Below, piece after piece: positions 50,988 to 61,488 of a stretch of 64,000 nt of DNA (positions within the stretch are counted from its first letter, which is position 1; each line of letters starts with the position of its first letter). A model generated the notes under the pieces. The model worked only from the letters and a program-made list of their open reading frames with translations, was not told the origin of the DNA and made no database searches. The position numbers and the translations under genes were made by a program. Source of the DNA: Sphingomonas morindae (GTDB lineage Bacteria > Pseudomonadota > Alphaproteobacteria > Sphingomonadales > Sphingomonadaceae); contig NZ_CP084930.1 of NCBI RefSeq assembly GCF_023822065.1, positions 2,992,001-3,056,000 on the forward strand, read 5' to 3'.

Positions 50988-52421
50988 TCACGCCGCCGAC
51001 AGCGGCGCGGCGATATCCTCCAGCGCCTTGTTCTCGGCATCGATGCCCAGCCGCCATTCGGTGAAGGCGGCGACGAGCAGCAGCAGCGCCGCGCCGCCAT
51101 AGCCCAACGCCAGCGGGGTCGCCGCGCCGGTCGCGATCAGCCGGCCGAACAGCCAGGGCGCGGTGCTGCCACCGATCAGCGTGCCGAGCGCGTAGAAGAC
51201 GGCGATCGCCAGCGCCCGCGTCTCGAGCGGGAAGATCTCGCTCGCGGTCAGATAGGCCGAGCTGGCCGCCGCCGAGGCGAAGAAGAAGATCGCGATCCAC
51301 GCCGCCGTCTGGCTGATCGCGGACAGCGCGCCGGTGGCGAACAGCGCGGCGGTGGCGGCGAGCAGCAGCGCCGAGACGAGGAAGGTGCCCGCGATCATGC
51401 GGCGCCGGCCGATCCGATCGAAGAACGGGCCGAGCAGCAGCGGGCCGAGGAAATTGCCGAGCGCGAGCGGCAGCAGATAGAGGCCGATGCGCTGGTCCGC
51501 GATGCCGTAGAAGCGGGTCAGCACCAGCCCATAGGTGAAGAAAACCGCGTTGAACAGAAAGGCCTGCGCGATCATCAGCACCAGCGCGAGCAGGCTGCGC
51601 GCGCGGTGGGTGCCCAACATGGCGGCGAAGATCGGGCGGAAGCCGAAGCGGCGGCGCGGCCGCACCCGCAGCCGGCCCTCGGCGCGGGCGAGCGGCTGGC
51701 CGGTGGCTTGGGCGACGCGGCGTTCGATGCCGGCGACGATCGTCTCGGCCTCGTCGGCGCGGCCATGGGTGAGCAGCCAGCGCGGGCTTTCGGGCACATA
51801 GCGCCGCAGAACGAGGATCGACAGGCCGAGCGCGCCGCCAATGCCGAAGCCCAGCCGCCAGCCGAGATCGAGCGGGAGGCGCGTGGGATCGAGCAGCAGC
51901 GGCGTGGCCGCCGCGCCCAGCGCCGCGCCGAGCCAGAAGCTGCCATTGACCAGCAGATCGATCCGCCCGCGCAGCCGCGCCGGGATCAGCTCGTCGATCG
52001 CGGAATTGATCGCGGCATATTCGCCGCCGATGCCGAGCCCGGTGACGAGCCGGAACAGGCCGAAGCTCGCCGGCCCCCAGGCGCAGGCGCTGGCCAGCAC
52101 CCCGGCCAGGTACAGGAGCAGCGTCGCGTAGAAGACGGGGCGGCGGCCGACGCGATCGGTCAGCCAGCCAAAGCCGAGCGCGCCGATCACCGCGCCGGCC
52201 ACGTAGAGCGACGCCATCAGCCCGACCTGCGCGGTGCCGAGGCCGAGCGTTTCGGGCCGTTGCAGCAGCGGCCCGATCGCACCGACGATCGTCACCTCGA
52301 GCCCGTCCAGCACCCAGGTGACGCCGAGCGCGACGATCACCAGCAGATGGAAGCGGCTCCAGGGCAGCCGGTCGAGCCTTGCGGGGATGTCCGTCTCGAT
52401 CGTCGGCAGATCGCCGCTCAT
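50988..52421 (-). CDS. MFS transporter (sugar/acid symporter type)
   Basis: 477 residues with twelve hydrophobic segments. TM1 has WVLDGLEVTIVGAIGPLL, the loop 2-3 motif GWLTDRVGRRPVFY, GLGIGGEYAAINSAIDELIP after TM4, PESPRWLL after TM6, and GPFFDRIGRRRMI in the second half. The G-R-R-P and PESPRWL motifs place it in the sugar-porter/metabolite:H+ symporter group. It imports or exports a small polar solute; which one is not readable. Its ATG overlaps the stop of the SDR gene upstream on the same strand. Confidence 0.88.
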   Translation of the reverse strand: MSGDLPTIETDIPARLDRLPWSRFHLLVIVALGVTWVLDGLEVTIVGAIGPLLQRPETLGLGTAQVGLMASLYVAGAVIGALGFGWLTDRVGRRPVFYATLLLYLAGVLASACAWGPASFGLFRLVTGLGIGGEYAAINSAIDELIPARLRGRIDLLVNGSFWLGAALGAAATPLLLDPTRLPLDLGWRLGFGIGGALGLSILVLRRYVPESPRWLLTHGRADEAETIVAGIERRVAQATGQPLARAEGRLRVRPRRRFGFRPIFAAMLGTHRARSLLALVLMIAQAFLFNAVFFTYGLVLTRFYGIADQRIGLYLLPLALGNFLGPLLLGPFFDRIGRRRMIAGTFLVSALLLAATAALFATGALSAISQTAAWIAIFFFASAAASSAYLTASEIFPLETRALAIAVFYALGTLIGGSTAPWLFGRLIATGAATPLALGYGGAALLLLVAAFTEWRLGIDAENKALEDIAAPLSAA

Positions 52422-53416
52422 GCGGCCGACCGCCGCCGCGCGAGCAGCGCCAGCCCGGCCCCGGCCAGCGCCGCCGCCGCTGTCGCCGCGACGCCGCGAT
52501 GGGTGGTGAGCCAGAGCTGCGGGCTGTGCCGCCGCGCCTCGCGATCGAACCGGCCATGCGCGCCATGATCGCCCGGCACCGGCCGCCAGAGATTGTCCTG
52601 CCGATCGGGCACCACGCGCGCCTTGTCCTGCTGGCCGGCGATGCCGGTGGCGCCCAGATAGCGATCGAGCAGCGAGGAGGCGAGCCGATCGCCCCAGATC
52701 GCCATCACCGTGGGCGCCCCCACCAGGATCTGCTTGCGGCGGTGATGCGCGGCATAATGGATCGCCTCGGCGGCGATTTCCGGCTGGTAGGGCGGGCTAG
52801 CGGGGCGCGGCCGGCGCGGCATGTCCGTCTTGATCCAGTCGAATTGCGGCGTGTTGACGCCGGGCAGCTGGACCATGGCGACATGGACGCGGCTCTTGGC
52901 GTGAAACAGCTCGGCGCGCAGCGAATCCTGGAAGCCCTGGATCGCGTGCTTGGCGGCGCAATAGGCGGTCTGCAGCGGGATCCCGCGATAGGCGAGCGCC
53001 GATCCGGTGAGCACGATATGGCCGCGATCGCGCGGCAACATGTGCTTCAGCGCCGCGCGCACGCCATGGACCTGGCCCATATAGGTGACATCGGTGGCGC
53101 GAGCATAATCGGCCGGATCGATATCCGTGAAGGGCGCGAGGATGCCGGCGAAGGCGACGTTGATCCAGATGTCGATCGGGCCGAGCTCGGCCTCGGCGCG
53201 CGCCGCCGCCGCCTCCACCGCCGCGCCGTCCGCCACGTCGCAGGGCAGCACCAGCGCCACGCCGCCGGCGGCCTCGATCTCGCGCGCGGTCGCCTCAAGC
53301 CCGTCCCGGCCGCGTGCGATCAGCGCGATCCGTGCCTTGTCGCGGGCGAAGCGGCGCGCCACCGCGCGGCCCACTCCGGCCGAAGCTCCTGTGATTACAA
53401 CCGTTTCGACGCGCAT
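52418..53416 (-). CDS. Short-chain dehydrogenase with C-terminal membrane anchor
   Basis: 332 residues from ATG 53416 (MRVETVVITGASAGVGRAV); a longer frame to 53479 lacks family sequence. Cofactor motif TGASAGVG (9-16), the NNAG-like site here as NVAFAG (86-91), catalytic Ser 139, Tyr 152 and Lys 156 (YCAAK). The N-terminal two thirds are classical SDR. The C-terminal 80 residues include a hydrophobic segment near 307-325 (AATAAAALAGAGLALLARRR), so the enzyme is probably membrane-tethered, as in several SDRs acting on lipophilic substrates. Coupled to the MFS gene by a 4-bp overlap. Confidence 0.88.
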   Translation of the reverse strand: MRVETVVITGASAGVGRAVARRFARDKARIALIARGRDGLEATAREIEAAGGVALVLPCDVADGAAVEAAAARAEAELGPIDIWINVAFAGILAPFTDIDPADYARATDVTYMGQVHGVRAALKHMLPRDRGHIVLTGSALAYRGIPLQTAYCAAKHAIQGFQDSLRAELFHAKSRVHVAMVQLPGVNTPQFDWIKTDMPRRPRPASPPYQPEIAAEAIHYAAHHRRKQILVGAPTVMAIWGDRLASSLLDRYLGATGIAGQQDKARVVPDRQDNLWRPVPGDHGAHGRFDREARRHSPQLWLTTHRGVAATAAAALAGAGLALLARRRSAA

Positions 53417-53567
53417 CCCGGTTCTCCTGCTGCACCGGGCATAACGGCCGGGGCCGGTGCGGGGTTCGCCGGCCGCCACCGGCCGTGCAGGTAATGCTCC
53501 GGATAGCGCACGTTACGCGATCGACAGGCTTTGGCGGCGATGCTGCGCCCGAAGAGCGGAGGCGCAG

Positions 53568-53924
53568 ATGGATTTCGAAGAGGTGGCGCACAGCCATTCG
53601 CAGTGGAAGGTGCGGTTCCGCACCGCCATCTACCGCAAGGAGCGGCTCGACGCGGCGGTGATCGGCCGCGACGATTGCTGCCTGATCGGCCGATGGCTCT
53701 ATGGCGAGGGCGCGCAGCGCTTCGGCGCCAGCCCCGCCTTCCGCCAGGCGCGAGACAGGCATCGCGCCTTCCATCGCGAGGCGGGCGCGGTGGCGGCGCT
53801 GATCAACGCCGGACGCTTCGCCGAGGCGGAGGCGGCGCTCGGCAACGGCACGCCCTATGCCAATGCCTCGACCGAAGTCGTCACCGCGCTCGGCGCGCTG
53901 CGGCGGCTGGTGCCGGCGGGCTGA
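53568..53924 (+). CDS. Stand-alone CZB (chemoreceptor zinc-binding) domain protein
   Basis: 118 residues from ATG 53568 (MDFEEVAHSHSQWKVRFRTA). The H-x2-W at the start, then IGRDDCCLIGRWLYGEG with the Cys and the WLYGxG element, RDRHRAFHREAGAVAALINA with two His, and a closing helix, match the CZB four-helix domain that binds zinc through three His and one Cys. Usually CZB is fused to chemoreceptors or diguanylate cyclases; here it is alone, so it may act as a soluble zinc or hypochlorite sensor that partners with another protein. No chemotaxis genes are nearby. Confidence 0.82.
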   Translation: MDFEEVAHSHSQWKVRFRTAIYRKERLDAAVIGRDDCCLIGRWLYGEGAQRFGASPAFRQARDRHRAFHREAGAVAALINAGRFAEAEAALGNGTPYANASTEVVTALGALRRLVPAG

Positions 53925-54018
53925 GCGCACGCTCCGTCGCCGCGCGGGCGAGGGGCGGGAACGGGGCGGGGCGGCGCCGGGTTGTGCGGGGGATCAGCGC
54001 CGCACGAAGGACATCGCC

Positions 54019-54993
54019 ATGGCCCATTTCGCCCCTCCCGGTCCGCTCGGTTTCGGCGGCGCGCCGCTCGGCAACATGTTCGAGCCGGTCGACGAGGCCA
54101 ACGCCGCCGCCGCGATCGACGCGGCGTGGGAGAGCGGGGTCCGCTATTTCGATACCGCGCCCCATTATGGCAGCGGCCTCTCCGAACATCGCTTCGGCGC
54201 CGCGCTGCGCGATCGCCCGCGGGACGAGTTCGTGCTCTCCACCAAGGTCGGCCGGCTGCTGCGGCCCGATCCGGCGCGGCCCGACAACCCGCCCTTTGTC
54301 GATGGCCTGCCCTTCCGCGTGGAGGTGGACTATAGCTATGACGGCGTGATGCGTTCGATCGAGGACAGCCTGCAGCGGCTCGGCCTCGCCAGCATCGATA
54401 TCGCCTATGTCCACGATCTCGCCGAAGACCATCTCGGCGACGCCTGGGAAGAGGCGTTCGACACGGCGGTGGAGGGCGGCTTCCGCGCGCTCGCGGCGCT
54501 GCGCGAGCAGGGCGTCATCAAGGGCTGGGGGCTGGGCGTGAACCGCGTCGAACCCTGTATCCGCGCGCTCGAACGCGCCGATCCGGACGTGTTTCTGCTC
54601 GCCGGCCGCTACAGCCTGCTCAACCAGCCCGCGCTCGATCGCCTCTTTCCCTTCTGCGCCGAACGCGGCGTGCATGTCGTGGTCGGCGGCCCCTATAATT
54701 CGGGTCTGCTCGCGGGCGGCCGCACCTATGAATATCAGGACGCGCCCGCCGAGATGATCGCCCGGCGCGACCGGATCGCCGCGCTGTGCGCGGCGCATGG
54801 CGTCGATATCCGCGCGGCGGCGCTGCAATTCTGCGCCGCCCATCCGGTGGTCGCGGCGATCATCCCCGGCGCCAAGCGCGCGGACAAGGTGCGGGACAAT
54901 GCGCGGCTGATGGCGGCGCCGATCCCCGGCGCCTTGTGGGACGCGCTGCGTCACGACCGGCTCATCCCCGAGGCGGCGCCCGTCCCGGCCTGA
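54019..54993 (+). CDS. Aldo/keto reductase (D-threo-aldose 1-dehydrogenase-like)
   Basis: 324 residues from ATG 54019. TIM-barrel AKR: FGGAPLGNMFEPVDEANAAA, VRYFDTAPHYGSGLSEHRFG with catalytic Asp 45 and Tyr 50, STKVGRLL with Lys 76, IAYVHDL with the His, and the C-terminal NAD(P) segment around IIPGAKRADKVRDNARL. The LSTKVGRLLRP and VDYSYDGVMRSIEDSL elements are those of the fucose/arabinose dehydrogenase group. It would oxidise aldoses at C1 or reduce aldehydes. A well-formed hairpin 33 bp downstream ends its transcript before the riboswitch. Confidence 0.9.
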   Translation: MAHFAPPGPLGFGGAPLGNMFEPVDEANAAAAIDAAWESGVRYFDTAPHYGSGLSEHRFGAALRDRPRDEFVLSTKVGRLLRPDPARPDNPPFVDGLPFRVEVDYSYDGVMRSIEDSLQRLGLASIDIAYVHDLAEDHLGDAWEEAFDTAVEGGFRALAALREQGVIKGWGLGVNRVEPCIRALERADPDVFLLAGRYSLLNQPALDRLFPFCAERGVHVVVGGPYNSGLLAGGRTYEYQDAPAEMIARRDRIAALCAAHGVDIRAAALQFCAAHPVVAAIIPGAKRADKVRDNARLMAAPIPGALWDALRHDRLIPEAAPVPA

Positions 54994-55025
54994 TTGCCAG
55001 CCTGCGGCCAAGCGGCTAAGAGCGG

Positions 55026-55056
55026 CGTCGGGGCATGGCCACGCCACGCCCCGACG
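55026..55056 (+). terminator. Long hairpin between the aldo/keto reductase and the riboswitch
   Basis: CGTCGGGGC (55026-55034) pairs with GCCCCGACG (55048-55056), and TGGC/GCCA (55036-55039 with 55043-55046) extends it inside, with a single A-C mismatch and a 3-nt loop. It lies 33 bp after the reductase stop. No T run; a factor-assisted or bidirectional terminator is likely. Confidence 0.65.
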
Positions 55057-55061
55057 ATCGC

Positions 55062-55262
55062 GCCGGTGCCCGGAAGGGCTTGAAAGGGAATGCGGTGCGG
55101 GCGCTTGGGCGCCCAAATCCGCGGCTGTCCCTGCAACTGTAAGCGGCGAGCGAGCGGGCCTGGCCCCCGGTTGATCCAGGGGGCGGCCACTGGGCGGTGC
55201 TTCGGCACGGCCCGGGAAGGCCGGACCGCAAGCTTTGACCCGCGAGCCAGGAGACCTGCCAG
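55062..55262 (+). ncRNA. Cobalamin riboswitch
   Basis: Conserved elements in order: GGTGCCCGGAAGGGCTTGAA with AAAGGGAATGCGGTG (core strands), AAATCCGCGGCTGTCCCTGC then AACTGTAAGCGGCGAGC, CCACTGGGCGG, GCCGGACCGCAAGC, and the B12 box GCGAGCCAGGAGACCTGCC near 55242-55260. This is a full-length class I aptamer on the plus strand, 180 bp before cobW, and should lower expression of the cob operon when adenosylcobalamin is bound. A hairpin at 55332-55349 lies between it and cobW and may belong to the expression platform. Confidence 0.93.
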
Positions 55263-55444
55263 CGCACCGGTCGCTCTTGCCTTGATCCAGGGGATGGTCA
55301 CGGCACGGTTCTCCGTCTGAGCGACGAAGCCATGCGGCCGGGGCCGCATCGGTGCGCGGCACGGGTGCTCTATCGCGCCCGCCCGTCGTCGCGTGCCGAC
55401 CTCATGCCCCCGGTCGTGCCTCGTCGGCGCGATGCGGAGCCTGC

Positions 55445-56482
55445 ATGACCGATCTCGCCAAAATTCCCGTCACCATCGTCACCGGCTTTCTCGGGGCGGG
55501 CAAGACGACGCTGATCGCGGCGCTGCTGCGCCGCAGCTCGGGCCGCCGCCTGGCGGTGATCGTCAACGAATTCGGCAGCCTGGGCGTGGATGGCGACATT
55601 CTCCAGGGCTGCGCCGTGCCCGATTGCCCGGCCGACCGGATCGTCGAGCTGGCCAATGGCTGCATCTGCTGCACCGTCGCGGACGATTTCGTGCCGACCA
55701 TGGAGGCGCTGCTCGCGCTCTCGCCGCGCCCCGACCATATCCTGATCGAGACTTCGGGCCTGGCGCTGCCCAAGCCGCTGCTCAAGGCGTTCGACTGGCC
55801 GGCGATCCGCTCGCGCGTGACGGTCGACGGCGTGCTGGCGCTGGCCGATGGCGAGGCGGTAGCGGCGGGCCGGTTCGCGCCCGATCCCGCGGCGGTGGCG
55901 GCGCAGCGCGCGGCCGATGCCGGGATCGACCATGAGACTCCGCTCGAGGAGCTGTTCGGCGATCAGCTCGCCTGCGCCGATCTGGTGCTGCTCACCAAGC
56001 CCGATCTCGCCGGTCCGGCCGGGGTGGCGGCGGCGCGCGCGGTGATCGCCGCCGAAGCGCCACGGCCGCTGCCCGTGATCGAGCTGGTCGAGGGGGCGAT
56101 CGATCCGGCGCTGGTGCTCGGGCTCGGAGCGGCTGCCGAGGATGATCTCGCCCAGCGCCCGTCGCATCATGACGGCGCCGAGGATCACGAGCATGACGAT
56201 TTCGAGAGCCTCGTCGTCCACCTCGATGTGGTGGACAGCGCGGACGGGCTGGCGGCGCGGATCGCGACGCTCGCCGCCGCGCACGACGTGCTGCGCGTCA
56301 AGGGCCATGCGGCGGTGCTCGGCAAGCCGATGCGGCTCCTGGTGCAGGCGGTCGGCACGCGGGTGCGCACCGGTTATGATCGGCGCTGGCGCCCCGACGA
56401 GCCGCGCGAGACGCGGCTGGTGGTGATCGCCGAGCGCGGGCGGCTCGAGCCCGAGGCGGTGCGCGCGGCGCTGGCCGGCTGA
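55445..56482 (+). CDS. cobW: CobW GTPase metallochaperone
   Basis: 345 residues from ATG 55445. G3E P-loop GTPase: GFLGAGKTT (14-22), VNEFGSLGVDGDIL, the metal-binding GCICC (Cys 73-76 region), ILIETSGLA, and the nucleotide base-specificity LLTKPDL. A His/Asp-rich loop, RPSHHDGAEDHEHDD (about 238-252), and the C-terminal CobW domain follow. It is thought to deliver cobalt to the CobN-type chelatase. First gene after the riboswitch; its stop overlaps the cobN ATG. Confidence 0.95.
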   Translation: MTDLAKIPVTIVTGFLGAGKTTLIAALLRRSSGRRLAVIVNEFGSLGVDGDILQGCAVPDCPADRIVELANGCICCTVADDFVPTMEALLALSPRPDHILIETSGLALPKPLLKAFDWPAIRSRVTVDGVLALADGEAVAAGRFAPDPAAVAAQRAADAGIDHETPLEELFGDQLACADLVLLTKPDLAGPAGVAAARAVIAAEAPRPLPVIELVEGAIDPALVLGLGAAAEDDLAQRPSHHDGAEDHEHDDFESLVVHLDVVDSADGLAARIATLAAAHDVLRVKGHAAVLGKPMRLLVQAVGTRVRTGYDRRWRPDEPRETRLVVIAERGRLEPEAVRAALAG

Positions 56483-59400
56483 TGCATCTCGTCTTCCGCG
56501 AGAGCCATGGGCTCGAGACGGGCGCGGCGCCGCGCGCGCTCGGCCATGGCCCGGCCGATCTCGCCATCCTCTCCTTTTCGGACAGCGAGCTGGCGGGTTT
56601 CGCGGCGGGCTGGCGCGCGCTCGCCGAAGCGGCGGGCGAGGCGCCGCTGCCCCGGCTCAGCCTCGCCCCGCTCGCGCTGCTCGGCCATCCGCTGTCGGTG
56701 GACACCTATGTCGAGGAGACGCTGGGCACCGCGCGCGCGATTCTGGTGCGGCTGATCGGAGGGCGGGCCTATTGGCGCTATGGCCTGGACGAAATCGTCC
56801 GGCTGGCGCGCGCGCGGGGCATCGCGCTGGCGGTGCTGGCCGGCGACGGGCGCACCGATGCCGCGCTCGAGGCCTGCTCCACCCTCTCCCCCGCGCAGGT
56901 CGCGCGGCTGCGGCGCTGCTGCGAGACGGGCGGGGCCGCATCGGCGCGCGCCGCCCTCGCGCTGCTGGCGGAGGCGGGCGGGCTCGCGCTGCCGGCCTTC
57001 GCTCCGGCAACGCACGCGGACAGGCCGATCCCGCCAGTGGGCGGATGGCGGCCCGACGGCGCCGCCGATTGCCCCGCCGCCTTCGCGCTCACTGCACCAC
57101 GCCCGCGCGCGCTGCTGCTCTTCTATCGCGCCTATCTGGTGGCGGAGGATGTCGCGCCGGTGGCGGCGCTCCACGCCGCGCTGGCGGCGCGCGGTTTCGC
57201 GGTGCTGGCGCTGTTCCTGCCCTCGCTCAAGGCCGAGGCGGCGTCGGCCTGGCTTGCGCGCTGGGCGGAGGCCCTCGCGCCGGACGTGATCCTCAATCTC
57301 ACCGCCTTCTCGGCGCGCGGTGACGATGGCGCGACCCCGCTCGACGGCAGCGATGCGCCGGTGCTCCAGATCGCCCTGGCGACGTCGGATCGCGCGGCCT
57401 GGGCGGCGGCGCCGCGCGGCCTGTCGCCGGCCGATCTCGCCATGCATGTGGTGCTGCCCGAACTGGACGGGCGGCTCTTCGCCGGCGTGGCGAGCTTCAA
57501 GCAGGCGGCGGCGGGCGCCGCCGGGCCGGAGCAGGCGCCGCCACGCCACGCCCCCGAGCCGGAGCGGGTGGCGGCGATCGCCGATCGCGCGGCCGCCTGG
57601 GCGCGGCTGCGCGGCGTGACGCCGGCGGCGCGGCGGGTGGCGCTGATCCTCTCCACCTATCCGGGCCGACCGGACCAGATCGCGCATGCGGTGGGGCTGG
57701 ACGCGCTGGGCTCGGCGGCGGCGCTGCTCGCCGACTGGCGGGCGGAGGGCATGGCAGTTCCCGCCAGCGATGCGGCGGACATCGCGGCGCGGCTCGCCGC
57801 GGCGCGGATCGCCTGGCCGCTCCATGCCTATCGCGCGGCGCTCGCCACGTTGCCGGCGGCTTTGGTCGAGGCGGTCGCGGCGGCCTGGGGGCCGCCCGAG
57901 GCGGACGCGGCGGTGGCGGGCGGCGCCTTCCACTTCGCCGCGATCGAGGCGGGCGCCGCGCTGATCGCGCTCCAGCCCGAGCGCGCGACGCCGGAGGGAC
58001 GGAGCGACTCCTATCACGATCTCGGCCGCTGCCCGCGCCACGCCTATATCGCCTTCTATCTGTGGCTGCGCACGCGCGCGCCGGACGCGCTGATCCATCT
58101 CGGCGCGCATGGCACGCTCGAATGGCTGCCGGGCAAGGCGGTGGCGCTCTCGGGCGCCTGCTGGCCGGACGCGCTCGCCGGGGCGCTGCCGATCCTCTAT
58201 CCCTTCATCGTCAACGATCCCGGCGAGGCGGCCCAGGCCAAGCGGAGGCTGGGGGCGGTGACGATCGGTCACGCCCCGCCGCCGCTGGCGACGAGCGGCG
58301 GCGGGGTCGGCACCGGCCGGCTCGAAACGCTGCTGGACGAATATGGCGGGGCGGACGGGCTGGATCCGCCGCGCCGCGCCCGGCTCGCCACCGCCATTGT
58401 CGAGGAGGCGGAGGCGCTCGGTCTCGGCGCGCTGCTGCGGCTCGGCGCCTCTTCCACGCCCGACGCGGCGCTGGCGCGGATCGACGCCTTTGTCTGCGAC
58501 ATGAAGGACAGCCAGTTTCCGGACGGGCTGCATCTGTTCGGGCGCGGGCCGCAGGGCGAGGCCGAGCGCGCCGGGCTGGCCGCCGGCCTGTCGGGCCGGC
58601 GCGTGGCGCCCGGCCCGGCGGGATCGCCCCATCGCGGACGCGCCGATGTGCTGCCCACCGGGCGCAATCTCTACAGCCTCGATCCGCGCGCGCTGCCCTC
58701 GCGCGATGCGCATGATCAGGGCGTGGCGCTCGCGGACGAGCTGCTGCGCCGGCATCTGCAGGACGAGGGCGACTATCCGCGCGCCGTGCTGGTCGATCTC
58801 TGGGGTTCGGCGACGATGCGCACCGCGGGGGAGGATTTCGCCATGGCGCTCCACCTGCTCGGGGTAGCGCCGATCTGGGATCATGGTTCGGCGCGGGTGA
58901 CCGGGATCGAGATCCTCCCGCTGGCGATGCTCGACCGGCCGCGGATCGACGTGACGTTGCGCGTCTCGGGCCTGTTCCGCGATGCCTTTCCGGGGCTCTG
59001 CGCGCTGTTCGGCCAGGCCACCCGCCTGCTCGCCGCGCGCGACGAGCCGACCGACCAGAATCCCTTCGCCGGCGCCACCGTGGAACCGCGCGTCTTCGGG
59101 CCGGCGCCCGGGCGCTACGGCGTGGATCTGGGCGCGCTCGCCACCCGCTATGACGCGGACGCGCGCGAGGCGGCGGGGAAAGCGTGGCTCGCCGCCTCGG
59201 CCACCGCGCTCGACGCGGGCGACCGCGCCGATCCCGCCGGCCTGGCGCGGCGCGTGGCGGCGACGCAGGCCTTTCTCCATGTCCATGATCTGCCCGAGAG
59301 CGACAGCCTGGCCGGCATGGATCATGCCGCGCACCAGGCCGGCTTCGCCGCCGCGCAGCGCCTGCTGGGGCGCGCGGCGCCGCTCTACCATCTCGACAGC

Positions 59401-59766
59401 CGCGATCCCGCCCGGCCGCGCGCGCGAAGCCTGGCCGAGGAGCTGGCGCGCATCGTCCGCACGCGCGCGGCGCATCCGGGCTGGATCGCGGGCATGATGC
59501 GCCACGGCTTTCGCGGCGCCGCCGAGCTGGCGGCCGTGCTCGATCATCTCGGCGCCTATGCGCATCTCGCCGCCTGCGTCCCGCCCGAGCTGTTCGACCT
59601 CTACTATGCGGCGACGCTCGGCACGCCCGCGGTGCGCGCGTTCATGGCCTCCGCCAATCCCGAGGCGCTGGCCGCGCTCGAGGCGCGCTTCGCCGCGCTC
59701 CATGCCGCCGGCCTGTGGCGGAGCCGGAGCAACGCCCTCGTCGCCGCGCTGGCGGATCCGGCATGA
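56482..59766 (+). CDS. cobN: Cobaltochelatase subunit CobN
   Basis: 1094 residues, somewhat shorter than the 1250-1280 of well-studied CobN but with the family's conserved segments: LRPLASTYP-like [97 protein letters not shown], and [19 protein letters not shown]. It is the large ATP-dependent subunit that inserts Co2+ into hydrogenobyrinic acid a,c-diamide with CobS and CobT (not in this window), the aerobic route. Overlaps cobW and cobG at both ends. Confidence 0.96.
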   Translation: MHLVFRESHGLETGAAPRALGHGPADLAILSFSDSELAGFAAGWRALAEAAGEAPLPRLSLAPLALLGHPLSVDTYVEETLGTARAILVRLIGGRAYWRYGLDEIVRLARARGIALAVLAGDGRTDAALEACSTLSPAQVARLRRCCETGGAASARAALALLAEAGGLALPAFAPATHADRPIPPVGGWRPDGAADCPAAFALTAPRPRALLLFYRAYLVAEDVAPVAALHAALAARGFAVLALFLPSLKAEAASAWLARWAEALAPDVILNLTAFSARGDDGATPLDGSDAPVLQIALATSDRAAWAAAPRGLSPADLAMHVVLPELDGRLFAGVASFKQAAAGAAGPEQAPPRHAPEPERVAAIADRAAAWARLRGVTPAARRVALILSTYPGRPDQIAHAVGLDALGSAAALLADWRAEGMAVPASDAADIAARLAAARIAWPLHAYRAALATLPAALVEAVAAAWGPPEADAAVAGGAFHFAAIEAGAALIALQPERATPEGRSDSYHDLGRCPRHAYIAFYLWLRTRAPDALIHLGAHGTLEWLPGKAVALSGACWPDALAGALPILYPFIVNDPGEAAQAKRRLGAVTIGHAPPPLATSGGGVGTGRLETLLDEYGGADGLDPPRRARLATAIVEEAEALGLGALLRLGASSTPDAALARIDAFVCDMKDSQFPDGLHLFGRGPQGEAERAGLAAGLSGRRVAPGPAGSPHRGRADVLPTGRNLYSLDPRALPSRDAHDQGVALADELLRRHLQDEGDYPRAVLVDLWGSATMRTAGEDFAMALHLLGVAPIWDHGSARVTGIEILPLAMLDRPRIDVTLRVSGLFRDAFPGLCALFGQATRLLAARDEPTDQNPFAGATVEPRVFGPAPGRYGVDLGALATRYDADAREAAGKAWLAASATALDAGDRADPAGLARRVAATQAFLHVHDLPESDSLAGMDHAAHQAGFAAAQRLLGRAAPLYHLDSRDPARPRARSLAEELARIVRTRAAHPGWIAGMMRHGFRGAAELAAVLDHLGAYAHLAACVPPELFDLYYAATLGTPAVRAFMASANPEALAALEARFAALHAAGLWRSRSNALVAALADPA

Positions 59767-60875
59767 CGGCGCCGATCATCCATGGCTGGTGCCCCGATGC
59801 CGCGCGGCCGATGGCGGCGGGCGACGGGCTGCTCGCCCGGGCGCGACCGCCGCTCGGCCGGCTCGATCGCGCCGCCGCGCTGGCGCTGTGCGCCGCCGCC
59901 GCGCATCATGGCAGCGGCGCGATCGACTGCACCAACCGGGCCGGGCTGCAGCTGCGCGGCATCGGCGCGTCGGGCTGGCCGTCGCTCGCGGCGACGCTCG
60001 CCGCGCTCGACTGCGCGCCCGCCGGTCCGGCGCTGATGGTCGCGCCCGATTGGCGGCGCGGCGATCGCAGCCACAGGCTGGCGCGGGCGCTGCGGCCCCG
60101 GCTCGCCGCGCTGCCGCCGCTGCCCGCCAAGTTCAGCCTCGCCATCGATGCCGGGCGCGGGCCGATCCTGGCCGACACGCCCGCCGATCTCCGCCTCGAG
60201 CGCGCGGCGGACGGCGGCTTGATGCTGCGCGCGGACGGGCGCGCGACGGGCGTGGCGATCGGCGAGGACGAGGCGCCCGATGCGGTCGCCGCCCTGATCG
60301 CGTGGTTTCTCGCCAGTGGCGGCGCGGCGGCGGGGCGGATGGCGCGTCACGCCGCGCCGCTGCCGCGCTGGGCGACCGGCACGCTCCGGCCGGCGCCCCC
60401 CCGGCCGCCGCTCACGCCCGGCGCGCACCGCCTCGGCGCGGTGCACGCGCTCGCCTTCGGGCGGATCGCGGCGCGCGATCTCGCGGCGCTGATCATCGCG
60501 CGCGGCGCGCGGGCGGTGCGGGTCACCCCCTGGCGCGCGCTGCTTCTGGAGGGCGCGACGGCCGATCCGGCGGCCGACAGCGCGGCGGCGCGGGCGGTGG
60601 ATGCCTGTGTCGGCGCGCCCGCCTGTCCGCAGGCGAGCGTCGCCACCCGCGCGCTGGCCGAGGCACTGGCGCCGCTTGTGCCGGGCAGCCTCCATGTTTC
60701 GGGCTGCGCCAAGGGCTGCGCGCGGCCGGCGCCGGCGGACATCATGCTCACCGGCCGCGCCGGTGCCTTCGATCTCGCCCGCGCCGCGCGCGCCGGCGAT
60801 CCCCCCGCGCGTCGCGGCCTCGATGCCGCCGCGCTGATCGCCGCCTTCGGAGCCGCACGTGCCGCACCACTATGA
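59763..60875 (+). CDS. cobG: Precorrin-3B synthase
   Basis: 370 residues from ATG 59763, overlapping the cobN stop. A nitrite/sulfite-reductase-like enzyme that uses O2 to make precorrin-3B, marking the aerobic cobalamin pathway. The iron-sulfur cysteines are visible: [11 protein letters not shown] (C282, C288) and [12 protein letters not shown] (C315, C319). N-terminal half has the half-repeat with [17 protein letters not shown] substrate-type domain repeat is less conserved. It overlaps cobH by 17 bp. Confidence 0.9.
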   Translation: MTAPIIHGWCPDAARPMAAGDGLLARARPPLGRLDRAAALALCAAAAHHGSGAIDCTNRAGLQLRGIGASGWPSLAATLAALDCAPAGPALMVAPDWRRGDRSHRLARALRPRLAALPPLPAKFSLAIDAGRGPILADTPADLRLERAADGGLMLRADGRATGVAIGEDEAPDAVAALIAWFLASGGAAAGRMARHAAPLPRWATGTLRPAPPRPPLTPGAHRLGAVHALAFGRIAARDLAALIIARGARAVRVTPWRALLLEGATADPAADSAAARAVDACVGAPACPQASVATRALAEALAPLVPGSLHVSGCAKGCARPAPADIMLTGRAGAFDLARAARAGDPPARRGLDAAALIAAFGAARAAPL

Positions 60876-61488
60876 AATCGATGGCGCCGCCATCTACCGC
60901 CAGAGCTTCGCCATCATCCGCGCCGAGGCGGCGCTGGCCCGGTTCGACGCCGAGGAGGAGCCGGTGGCGGTGCGAATGATCCACGCCGCCGGCATGGTGG
61001 CGCTGGCGCCGCACATCCGCTTCTCGCCCGGTTTCGCGCGGGCGGCGCGCGATGCGCTGGCGGCGGGCGCGCCGATCCTGTGCGACGCGCGCATGGTGCG
61101 CGAGGGCATCACCCGCGCCCGGCTGCCGGCGGACAATGCCGCCCTCTGCCTGCTCGACGCGCCGGGCCTGGCGGCGCTGGCGGCGCGGCTCGGCACCACC
61201 CGCTCGGCGGCGGCGGTGACGCTGTGGCGGCCCCATCTCGAAGGCGCGGTGGTGGCGATCGGCAATGCGCCGACCGCGCTCTTCCAGCTGCTCGAGATGC
61301 TGGAGGCGCCGGACTGCCCGCGTCCGGCGGCGATCCTCGGGTGCCCGGTGGGGTTCGTCGGCGCGGCGGAATCCAAGGCGGCCTTGTGGGCGGCCGCGCC
61401 GGTGCCCTGCGCGATCGTGGAAGGGCGGCTGGGCGGCAGCGCGATCGCCGCCGCCGCGCTCAACGCGCTCGCGAGCCGCGCCGAATGA
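60859..61488 (+). CDS. cobH: Precorrin-8X methylmutase
   Basis: 209 residues, GTG start inside the 3' end of cobG. Moves the methyl group from C11 to C12 to yield hydrogenobyrinic acid. [20 protein letters not shown] carries the catalytic His (residue 42); [20 protein letters not shown] and [14 protein letters not shown] and [12 protein letters not shown] are further family segments. Its length is typical (205-215). The stop overlaps cobI. Confidence 0.95.
   Translation: MPHHYEIDGAAIYRQSFAIIRAEAALARFDAEEEPVAVRMIHAAGMVALAPHIRFSPGFARAARDALAAGAPILCDARMVREGITRARLPADNAALCLLDAPGLAALAARLGTTRSAAAVTLWRPHLEGAVVAIGNAPTALFQLLEMLEAPDCPRPAAILGCPVGFVGAAESKAALWAAAPVPCAIVEGRLGGSAIAAAALNALASRAE

Noticed and set aside
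56374-59703. A 1109-codon open frame on the minus strand opposite cobN
   Set aside because: Arg/Gly/His-rich composition without motifs; it mirrors the high third-position GC of cobN. The plus-strand CobN is certain.
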